From the NCBI GenBank assembly GCA_010093515.1, contig MU001672.1:830496-894495 (forward strand): a stretch of DNA of 64,000 bases, in the 5' to 3' direction. Position 1 is the first letter of the stretch, and each line of letters opens with the position of its first letter. The translations under genes were made by a program, and so were the position numbers. The notes beneath the pieces were generated by a model. The model ran no database searches and had not been told where the DNA came from. It saw only the letters and a program-made list of their open reading frames with translations. This DNA is from Lineolata rhizophorae (Eukaryota; Ascomycota; Dothideomycetes; Lineolatales; Lineolataceae). Shown here in pieces: positions 55,688 to 64,000 of this stretch.

Positions 55688-58441
55688 ATGAGCTCCCAGC
55701 CGCCCGCGAAGCCCACGTCACGCGGCTGGGGCTCGCTACTATCCGGCGCCGTCGCGGGCCTCGAGTCGCGTCTCGATACTATACTCGCCGAAGACGACCA
55801 GGCGTCGGCACGCGCCCGGGCTGCGGAAAAGGAAAAGAAGGAGCAGCTGGCCCTCGAGGCGGCGAGGCAGAAGGCGGCTGGAGTATCGGCAGCTAGTACA
55901 CCGGGAGATGGTATGGGCTTGTCCGGCGGATTGAAGGATTGGGTTTGTTGAAATTAACCTGGTCAGGTTGGATAACAGTCACGTACTAGATGCTGATGTT
56001 GGTGGTTTGCTCTCGCAGGCTTATCTAGGAATTCCTCACGATCGAGGGCCAATGGCCGCCTCCAAGATCGCCTAGCGAAGGCTGTCGTGAAAGGCCCCGA
56101 CGGCCAACGAGCCGGCAGTAGACCTTCATCTGGTGCAGCTAGCCCCGCTTTGCCAGCAGACGCTCCACGAGTGAGCACAGACTCGAAGAAGTCGGACATA
56201 TCCACGGAGCCCACACTATCCAAGTCAGTCGGGGGTGAGGAGACCGCTGCTGGTGATGGCCAGGCCACGCAGGGCGTGGAAGGCCAGCTCGGATCGCCGG
56301 AACCTCCTAAGATAGGCTTAGATTCCATAACAACCTCGCCACGACCCTCACAAGAATCATCACGACCTTCGTTTGACACACTGCCCCAGCCCGCCGTATC
56401 GGGAGAAGGACCCACTCTAACACGAACAAACTCGTCACTTGATGCCGAACTAGCCAAGCTCCAGCAGACTCATGCAGATCGGACGCGGGAGCAGCAGGAC
56501 GAGCTCCATGAGCACCTCGAACGCATCGATGCACTGCAGTCGAAATTGACTTACCTTACCAAGGGCGCTTCTGCAGCTGCAAGAGAGGCGGCCGAGGCTG
56601 CGGCTAGCGGTACCGTGGAGCGCAAGCTTGCTGAAAAAGATGAGCAGATCGCACAGCTAATGGAAGAAGGGCAGAAGCTGTCCAAAAACGAGCTCAAGCA
56701 CCTGACGGTAATCAAGAAGCTCAGGACGCAGCGTGCTGAAGATGAGAAGGCTATAGCTGACCTGAAGAGGAGGATGGCTAAGGTAGAGGCTAGTATGTTG
56801 GAGGCTGTAGAGCGTGCAAAGAGGGCAGAAGCCGCAGAAGAGTCTGCGAATAAAAAGCTCAGCATCTTGGAGCAGATAGAGAAAGATGTCGACGCGCTAA
56901 AGAGGGAAAAGGAGACGGCTGCCCTAACTATATCAGAGCTGCGGAGGCTTCTGGAGGAATCTACCAGACGTGCAGAGGAGGCAGAGAAAAAGGCGCAGAC
57001 AGATGCTTTGGAGGCCGAGAGGAGGAGAGTCAAAGAGTTGCAGGATGAGATTGCAGACGCGAAAATTGAGCGAAAATTGGTCGAGGATCGGGCCAAGGCA
57101 GAGGCGAGGGATATCAAGGAGGAAGCTGCCCGGCAGCAGGAACGAGCAAAGATGACGGAGGCGGAGCTTAAGAGCGAGATCACGGTACGCCTTTCCGGAA
57201 CGCCTTCTTTCTTATAGTGCTGACGTTTGCAGAATCTTGAAACCAAACTTGAAGTCCTCCGCTCAAGGACGGAAGAAGTCTCGTCAAGCGGCTCGGGGGA
57301 CTCTCATGCTGAGCTGTTACGGCGGGTGGAGACGCTACAAACGCAATATGTAGTTGCAAGTGAGAACTGGCATGGAATTGAGAGCGCCCTCACATCAAGA
57401 GTGTTAGCACTTGAAAAAGAGCGGGACGAGTCTTCCAAGCGTGAGATTGACATCAGGCGGAAAGCCCGTGAAGTCAATTCGAAAGCTCGGAGGCTAGAGG
57501 ATGAACTCGAGGCCGTTCAAGAGCGGGCACGCAACCTCGAGCAAGACGCTCAGGAGCAAAAAGAAACAGCGCAACGGCTCAAGCAACGGCTGGCACAGGC
57601 TGAGACGGCTCTCACAGATGCTCGGACCGAGTTCGACCGCGACAAGAAGATCTGGGAGTCAGAATTGCAACAGAAGATCGAGGAAGAGAAGATCAAATGG
57701 CGTCTTGAGGCCAATAATAATAGCCAAACCGAACCACATTTCCTTAGAGCCGAATCACCCTTCTCGATAAGAAAACCTTCCGGCTCTGAAATACAGTCAC
57801 GGCGTAGCATGAACAGGGCTTTGCAAGGCGAGCTTTCACTACCTCCACTATCTACTAATCGACCTTCCAGCGACCGTCGTGCTTCATCATTTCAACACCT
57901 AGCGCGAGGGGGAACGCCAGACACCGGTACGCCCCACAGGCAGGACTCCCTCCCCTCGTCACTGTCTGCAACCCACGCAAACGGCGCAACACCCTCCGCC
58001 TCTCAGACGCCTTCTATTCACACATTGGACCACGACGAGGCCTTTGACAACACATCGTCACCGCACCGTACAATCGCGGACATGGTCTCCGCTAGCACTG
58101 TAGGTGCCGGGCCGTCAGTCCAATTGGTCGAGAGGATGAGTGCGGCAGTTCGTCGGCTCGAATCCGAGAAAGCAGCGACCAAAGAAGAGCTTGCGCGACT
58201 TTCTGCGCAGCGTGACGAAGCTCGCAATGAAGTCGTGGCGTTGATGCGTGAGGTCGAAGACAAGCGAGCAGTGGACGAGCGGGTGCAAAAGTTAGAAGAA
58301 GAAATGGCCGAGGTGGACAGGCGGTATCAAACTACATTAGACTTGCTTGGGGAGAAGAGTGAGGAGTGTGAGGAGCTCAAGGCCGACGTAGCGGATTTGA
58401 AGAAGATATATAGAGAACTAGTTGAGAGTACGATGAAGTGA
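55688..58441 (+). CDS. Golgi coiled-coil protein, TMF1/Sgm1 family
   Basis: Golgin of about 865 residues from exons 55688-55910, 56019-57184 and 57233-58441. The N-terminus is SRGWGSLLSGAVAGLESRLD then a charged helix. The junction at 55910/56019 restores GDGLSRNSSRSRANGRLQDR, which resembles the conserved SRxNSRxQDRLA motif of the family. A Ser/Pro-rich linker follows, then a long coiled coil from about residue 200 (ELAKLQQTHADRTREQQDEL) through 550. A second Ser/Thr-rich segment follows. The C-terminal conserved domain, starting VQLVERMSAAVRRLESEKAA, ends LLGEKSEECEELKADVADLK, the TMF 'TATA-binding' region that in animals binds Rab6. It acts in retrograde transport at the Golgi. A GCAAGCG/AAG-poor intron structure and short introns are normal. 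Confidence 0.85.
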
Positions 58442-58664
58442 AAAGCATTGTACTAGAGTTCGGAAGTTGGCTCCTTCCGGACTAAGGTTGGGAATTGTTT
58501 GGGTCTTTGTATTCTTATGATCTTTGCATGGTCTTAAGATTTCCATATTGTTACACTTTCTCTGCAAAGCCTAGGCTAAGCTAAGAGTGCCATCTTAAGC
58601 AGATGACAATGACAACTTCTCTTGGAGTACATAGCTCCAAACCACCAAGCATGGATCGGTCTAG

Positions 58665-59804
58665 CTATGCGAAGTCGATGCCCTCGCGCTCGGCACTCTG
58701 AAGAATGAAGCTCCTTATCTGCTCTTCGTTAGCTACGTGGACGTGAGACAATCTAGATCTCTAGTGAAGAACCTTTTGGTCAGGCGCCATCTCAATCGCA
58801 AGGTGCCCGTCCGAACTTCGTTTCTCTGTCTCCGCGCCTGCTTTAAGGAGCTCCATGGCTGCGTCGCCGTGGCCTTCCGCTATTGCTGCAAAGACGTCAG
58901 TTTTCTGCTAGAGAAGGAAATGTATATCGGAATTAGAATACCGTGGTGAAGGGCAGTCAATCCATCCATGTCTGTCGCATTTAAAGGACTTTTGTTCTCT
59001 AATAGCAATTTTATCATAGGCACCGAGCCAACAGCAGCGGCCCGATGTAGAGCTAATTGTCCGCGCTTGTCTTTTATACGTGCAGATGCCCTTCCTGAAA
59101 TAAGTTTCTTCGCCGCATCGAGATTATTTTTCGACGCGGTAAAGTGTAGGGCAGTCTTTAAATTGTCAAGATTAGAAATATACAGATCTCGGGTGCTTTA
59201 GGACTTGAGAACTTACCTGGCCGTTGTTATCTTATCAAAAAAGAAGTTGTTAAATTTCAGATGTCTTTTCAACATGTCCTATCGAATTTGCAAACGTACT
59301 TTTCATATTAACATCCGCACCTCTTTGAAGAAGCAGATCCAATATTTCGTCTGCATCCTTAAGGCTCACCGCCATCATCAGCGGTGTCCACCCAACTCCA
59401 TCCTATGACATAGTAGGTTAACGAGTGTGGAAGATACATGTCAATACCTAAATAATACCTGTGCGTCAATTTCAAAGCCCTTTGTTTGGACCAATAGTTG
59501 CACGATGGGCAATCGGTTGTATGAGACAGCCCAGTGCAACGGAAGTCGGTCATCCTCATCGCGTCGGTTGGCAAGTTTTGGGTTTGCCTACCGGCATATT
59601 AGCGCACGGAAAATCAAATTCAAAGGGCGAAAGCTTGTTACATTTATCAGGGATTCCACGACGCTCGCTGAATATTCCAGCGGCGTTAGGTAACTTTCCG
59701 CGGTGGGTGCGCCGTTGTAGCAAGCTAGGGCCGCACATACTCTTTCCTTCCCGGGCAGCCTCGTGTATGGCATACTTGCCCTGTGCCGCGGAATCCATAT
59801 CCAT
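58665..59804 (-). CDS. NAS6: Proteasome assembly chaperone Nas6 / gankyrin (ankyrin repeats)
   Basis: Binds the Rpt3 ATPase during assembly of the 26S regulatory particle. Eight exons fit one frame: 59804-59741, 59667-59642, 59587-59459, 59402-59300, 59230-59217, 59155-58942, 58885-58773 and 58718-58665, giving 238 residues, the usual size (yeast 228). The start MDMDSAAQGKYAIHEAAREG begins repeat 1. Later repeats read RRDEDDRLPLHWAVSYNRLP, GVGWTPLMMAVSLKDADEIL, NNNGQTALHFTASKNNLDAA, DKRGQLALHRAAAVGSVPMI and DMDGLTALHHAIAEGHGDAA. The end is RSFILQSAEREGIDFA, the family C-terminus. The fifth exon is only 14 nt and the second 26 nt; both are required to keep ankyrin repeats in frame. Seven introns of 54-86 nt in a 1.1 kb gene is high for this window. 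Confidence 0.9.
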
Positions 59805-60554
59805 CGTTGAAGACAAAGGAGGCGGCGTGTATTAAACCGTTGGCTCAGTGACGGATAGAGAAGTGTGGAATGTTTTACTGGCTTAGCGGTAGAAGGTCGG
59901 GGGTCTAGCGCTGCATCAGGCAGCCCCACTAACTTCGCCACCACCACCGCCACACACTCAAACGCCCCGCACCTGCATCATGCGGGGCTTCAAAATGATG
60001 CATGATCCTGCACTGGATTTTTGTTTCTTGCTTTTACGACCTATTCAACATTCATACTGTTATGGTGAGCAATGACTAGTAGCACCTGTATCAACAAAAG
60101 GTCGAATTTATAGTGAACAGGGGCTAGAAATAATAGCCGTTACACATCGACAACGCCTCCGGCGAGGACCTCGCTAAGGTTCCCCGCAACAGCTCAGAAG
60201 AAATTGGATGAAAATTTCTTTTTTACTCCATTCATACTAGGTAGTTACAGAAACAATTTCAGTTCTTGGGAGATCTAGACTTCGAACAAATGTATGTGCC
60301 TGTCCTATTTCAAATACCTTGTGCTCGGACGCCTTTTCGGGTATATTATTTTTATTCTAGCGACCGGGCACGAACCCGGTTCGTCTTCTCTGGTTCTGTT
60401 TTTCCACTTTGCTTCGTTGCCTGCATAACTTGAGCAGTGATTTCTCAATAAGGCAACCATTCTACTATAATTGGGCAAGATCCTAGATCTCACATCTGTC
60501 AGTGTATAGCCGAAACCATCACACCCATCTCCTCCGCACTCAACCCAAGCAACA
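59805..60554. other. Divergent region between NAS6 and the CPD1-type gene
   Basis: 0.75 kb. It contains the palindrome CGAACCCGGTTCG at 60371-60383 and an overlapping inverted repeat ACCGGG/CCCGGT at 60363-60380, plus GTTGCC/GGCAAC arms around 60416-60457. A tRNA reading was tested and rejected. Confidence 0.45.
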
Positions 60555-61249
60555 ATGCCTGGCTCCTCGCTCTGGCTCCTACCACCGCCCTCGCACCCGC
60601 TTCACTCCCGCCTCACCACACTCATCAGCACCACCTGCCCCTCTTACTTCGCGTCCGCCTCGCCGCGGCCGCCGACCTTCATCCCGCATGTTACGCTCAC
60701 GTCCGAGATCCCGACGACCGCGTCGGCCACCTTAGCGTCGTCGGATGCCGACCCGCAGGCGTGGCTGGACGCGCTGCCGCTGCCCGCGGCCGACGATGTG
60801 CGCGTCCGTTTCCAGGCGCTGGACACCGAGGACGTGTTCTTTCGGCGGTTGACGGTGCGGGTGGAAAAGGAGGGGGTGCGGAGACTGGGGACGGTGGCGA
60901 GAGCATGGGGTGTCGAGGGTGGGGGTGATAGGAGCTGGGAGAAGGCGTGCAAATGGGCCGACGAGACGTGGAGGCCGCATTGCAGCCTGATGTAGTGAGT
61001 TTCAGTCTATTCATTGAAAATATTGGTTTCAGAGAGTTATTAGGCTAATGTGCGGACGTGTGCACTAGTGCCGGATTTACTGTCACTGAGGAGAGGCGGA
61101 AGGAACTGGAATGCATGGTTAAAGATGCCAGCATATCATTTGACGGAGAAGAGGATAGGGGCAGTTGGACTGGAGGATTAGTGGTATTGGTGCCGACAGA
61201 GAAAAGAATTGAAGATTGGAAACCAGTAGCCACTCGGGTGCTTCAGTAA
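60555..61249 (+). CDS. Cyclic nucleotide phosphodiesterase, 2H superfamily (Cpd1 type)
   Basis: 206 residues from exons 60555-60994 and 61069-61249 (74-nt intron, GTGAGT...CTAG). It is a 2H phosphoesterase like yeast Cpd1, which hydrolyses ADP-ribose 1'',2''-cyclic phosphate made by tRNA splicing. The start MPGSSLWLLPPPSHPLHSRL is characteristic. The two catalytic His-X-Thr/Ser motifs are FIPHVTLTSEI (residues about 43-53) and RPHCSLMYAG, the second straddling the intron junction, which restores LM-Y-AGFTVTEERR in frame. The end WTGGLVVLVPTEKRIEDWKP is also typical. It is convergent with the unknown gene at 61606. Confidence 0.86.
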
Positions 61250-61605
61250 TACTACGTAATTAATGCAGTCTTCACCTTGGACTTAGATACATATGAAACT
61301 TGGTGGAAGTTATGAGCATTTTAGTAATTCACTGATTTGCGATAAGTAGTCGTTGTCTGCTAAGAATGCCGATAGAATATTTCGTACTTATTCCTACCTA
61401 CAGCTATTCATAGCTCCCTCGGATGCTTATCCTTACAGACTTAATTACTGCAAGCTCTCCAGAGGAAGCTTGTTGTAGAATAAAGATAGAAAAGAGAACA
61501 CTGCTGGTATAACATAAACATGCTGCTGAAAACACTGCCACAAAGGCTTCTATACATGCATCGTACTACACTATCTGTAGTCTGGGACTTCCTGTTGATC
61601 CCTGC
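61250..61605. other. Convergent intergenic region
   Basis: 356 bp, AT-rich 3' flanks only; nothing else seen. Confidence 0.5.
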
Positions 61606-62205
61606 TTAAGATGAATTGCCGGAGGATGGGCTAGGCACACGGGCCTTCTTTGAATTGTGACCATCCTCTGGCTCTTCATCTGCCTTCCTCTTGTTCGACT
61701 GCTCGGCCCCACCCACAGTGGGGCTGCTTAGCCCTCCACCGTTGTTTGCAACAGCCATGCACAACTGTGCCAGGTTTGGAGGGAGACCGATAATGTTGTT
61801 CTCCCCAGAAATGTCGACGTCGCAATCGAGTTCCAAGTTGATATTTCCGCTCTCCATCAATCCAAGCTCTACTATGTGGCGGTTGGACGAAGTGAGAGCA
61901 GGGTTGGCAACTGGGTTCAACGCGGCGTTGATGAGAGAAGTGATGCGGTTGGAGTCGAGAAGGGGCCCAGCAATGATGTTGTTGGAGCCACGAATTGTGG
62001 TGCGGGCTGAGAGCTTGACCGTTGTGTTTTGGCGATCAGATTTGAGTGGGTCCTCCTCATATTCGGGGTCCGCGTCTTGCATGATATTCGCTGAGTAGGC
62101 CGGAGGTGGGTCACTGGTGGCTTCGGGATTCTGGGCACGGTTGGTTGTGTTCAATGCCCGATCGACCGCAGCCTTACGGTTGGCGTGGAGGAGAGAGTAG
62201 TGCAT
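61606..62205 (-). CDS. Unknown protein, open frame of 199 codons
   Basis: Single open frame from the ATG at 62205, MHYSLLHANRKAAVDRALNT. The N-terminus is followed by an acidic segment (DADPEYEEDPLKSDRQNTTV), a middle part with regular hydrophobic spacing (RTTIRGSNNIIAGPLLDSNR; ITSLINAALNPVANPALTSS; NINLELDCDVDISGENNIIG) and a basic, nuclear-type tail (NKRKADEEPEDGHNSKKARV). The bipartite basic pattern suggests a nuclear location. I do not recognise a family. The coding look is good (no low complexity, sensible codon use), and 3' flank and start context fit. An upstream exon is possible because the region 62206-62700 contains splice-like signals. Confidence 0.55.
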   Translation of the reverse strand: MHYSLLHANRKAAVDRALNTTNRAQNPEATSDPPPAYSANIMQDADPEYEEDPLKSDRQNTTVKLSARTTIRGSNNIIAGPLLDSNRITSLINAALNPVANPALTSSNRHIVELGLMESGNINLELDCDVDISGENNIIGLPPNLAQLCMAVANNGGGLSSPTVGGAEQSNKRKADEEPEDGHNSKKARVPSPSSGNSS

Positions 62206-64000
62206 ATCGGCAGTGTAGCAGAGTCAAAGAAGCGAGTGTTGGTGACCCTGGCTGCACGTCCGGATTGAAATCTTTCCCTCTGAGGTAAGGTACAAAGTTA
62301 CTGGTACAAGAAAGGTAGGTTCTGAGTGTTAGAAGACTATGGCACAAATAGACAGCAGCTTTGGATTGGAGCTCCCTGATTGTGGGTTGTCCGTTCGGTT
62401 GTATGGAGAAAGCAGGTGGACGGGGAGGGCAGTGTGATCGATTAGTACTTATAGCCCACTTGGTGGGGTCCTGTGGGTGAATAGCACTGGGATGAATGGG
62501 AAAGCACAATAGGGATGTCAATAATGTGGAACCATGGCTAGGTTGTGCATGGCTGGATTCAGGCCGCAATAGCAAACCTACCATATGGTAGCGATGAACC
62601 TCGTATACAATAGACGCAAGCTGCACTGGCCAGCCACTACTTCTATTGTTCTCCAATAGCGGCGAAATCATTGGCGGCTGTCTGAGCGCACGGACACCAC
62701 ATCAGCTCTAGCGTGAGGCAAGATGCGGCAGGATGCGCAGCGTTTCCATGGTAGCCGCGGCCGCTGTTGGCGAATTGCTATTCAAGCGAAGTTAGGGCGC
62801 TATTGTTGTTGCTATTGTTTGTTCTATTGAGGTTGTTCTATTGTCCTCTGAAACTGGTAGCGCAAGCGAGCCTTGGCACCGCCAGCCAAGCCTTCGCCAA
62901 GTCGTCGACGCCTCTGCGCCAGCTATGTACCTGCACGCTATGTACCCGCGCGACGGCTGTCCTTCCCCGCCGGGCTCTCCCGCCCGCAGCATTCCTGATT
63001 TGCAGCTTTCTTGAACCGTCGGTAGGAAATCCTATGTCACTTCTGGGTAAGCTGGTCAACTTTCAGCGCGGGTAGCCGCTACTTCAAAAGCCACATATCA
63101 ACTGACTTCGTCGTTGCGTAATCTGTACAAACTCCGCGTCTCTTGCATCCGAGGTCATCCGAAATGTAGAGTGAGAGGGTATCTTGCCGAAATTTCTCTC
63201 CAATCTCTCTTAGCTGTGATACCAGTGGTATTTCTAGGTGCATATTACGCACGTAGGCTACGCGGCCGACGCGAGACGCTCAGGTATGAGAGCAGCTTCA
63301 TGACGCACTCCCAGAAGCAGAGCAGCTACCGTAACCAGCGTCCACTCTCCTGTACGAATAGACCATGCAACAGCCCAGAACAGTCATCGGCCGATATCGC
63401 GATGCCTTCTCCCGGTCGCTGATCAGCGGGAATCCGCCTATCGTCTATACGGAACACACCAGACCGATAGAGATGGGCCCCTTGCCACGAAGCGTGCTGT
63501 GCAGCGAATGCCATTAGTCATGCTAGCGAAGACGCGGCATCTCGGGGATCGCGATGTCGAGAAGTTCATTTTGGCTTTAAGGATACATGTCAATGTCGGC
63601 CTAGGCGGCGGGGGCAGTCTGCTCTGCACGATGGCTAGTGATGGCATACCGTGAACCTAGAACGAGCTTTTCAGAAGTCAACGTTTCTAAGCAAAGAGTC
63701 ATAGAGTAGAATATGCCTAATTTGCAGCTCGTGCAAATTGCGACGGGAGTGCATTGATCGCCACATGCAAACTGTGGCACGCGCTCCCAATGTGAGTAAT
63801 TTTTCTCTTCGTTCCGCCCGGCGCCAACTACGTTAAATCCGAATTGTACGGAGGCGGCGAGTTCCCTTAACTTGCGAGTCGACGATAACAGCCAAGAAAT
63901 AGTGAAGCGAAATGGCGGAATAGCCGATTCATAGAGGGGCGAAAACGGCGTTAAGCCCCGTGGTCGTAATTCCGCACTCGACACCACTCGACGACCGGCG
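62206..64000. other. Gene-poor right end of the window
   Basis: 1.8 kb with only short frames (62174-62671, 62767-63075, 63601-63987) that do not resemble any family. Part is promoter and leader of the unknown gene. A gene whose body lies beyond the right edge could start here. Confidence 0.45.

Noticed and set aside
60359-60490. Possible intron-containing tRNA on the minus strand
   Set aside because: The T-arm loop reads TTCGTGC instead of TTCRANY, two T-stem pairs fail and no acceptor stem pairs; only palindromes remain.
1-64000. Search for CRISPR arrays, rRNA, intact transposons and virus-like elements
   Set aside because: No regular spaced repeats, no rRNA motifs, and no transposase, integrase, reverse transcriptase or capsid-like frame was recognised on either strand.

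Overview
The window is nuclear DNA from a filamentous ascomycete, most likely a Sordariomycete-like Pezizomycotina. The evidence is the gene families themselves (a Cpc1-type bZIP factor, two Zn(II)2Cys6 regulators, a fungal STAND-type N-terminal domain, fungal-only conserved proteins), short introns of about 50-100 nt with GTANGT/CAG-like borders, C/T-rich leaders, and intergenic gaps of 0.2-4 kb. No rRNA, convincing tRNA, CRISPR array, intact transposon or virus-like element was found. All exon structures below were assembled by eye from reading frames, splice motifs and family patterns.

Left part (0-12 kb): a truncated gene at the left edge; an MFS sugar-type transporter and a Zn2Cys6 regulator in tandem on the minus strand (a plausible transporter/regulator pair); a 2.4 kb gap leading into a cpc1/GCN4-type bZIP gene with a 4-codon uORF, a TGACTCA element upstream and an apparent frame change near its N-terminus; and a haloacid-dehalogenase-type HAD hydrolase rich in low-complexity inserts.

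Middle part (12-36 kb): housekeeping nuclear and mitochondrial genes. These are Mediator Med19/Rox3, the ERCC1/Rad10 nuclease subunit, a second Zn2Cys6 factor, a small protein with an N-myristoylation-type start, a mitochondrial HMG-box protein, the splicing helicase Prp5, the mitochondrial S-adenosylmethionine carrier, a WRAP53/TCAB1-like WD protein, and a protein with a STAND-type N-terminus and a short ankyrin-like tail. Several pairs are divergent and share 0.4-1.1 kb promoters.

Then two long gene-free stretches (36.3-40.6 and 41.8-45.7 kb) flank one conserved fungal protein of the 'gp1' type.

Right part (45.6-64 kb): a small mitochondrial protein, actin-related protein Arp3 (with a 23-nt microexon), a taspase-1-like threonine aspartase, a small membrane protein, a nitrilase-family amidase, a TMF1/Sgm1 golgin, the proteasome chaperone Nas6/gankyrin (eight exons including 14-nt and 26-nt microexons), a cyclic phosphodiesterase (Cpd1 type) and an unknown protein. 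Gene density falls at the right end.

The observations most worth a second look are the cpc1 frame discontinuity with its uORFs, the microexon-rich genes, the STAND-like protein without a visible NTPase domain, and in-frame readable introns in PRP5 and the MFS gene.
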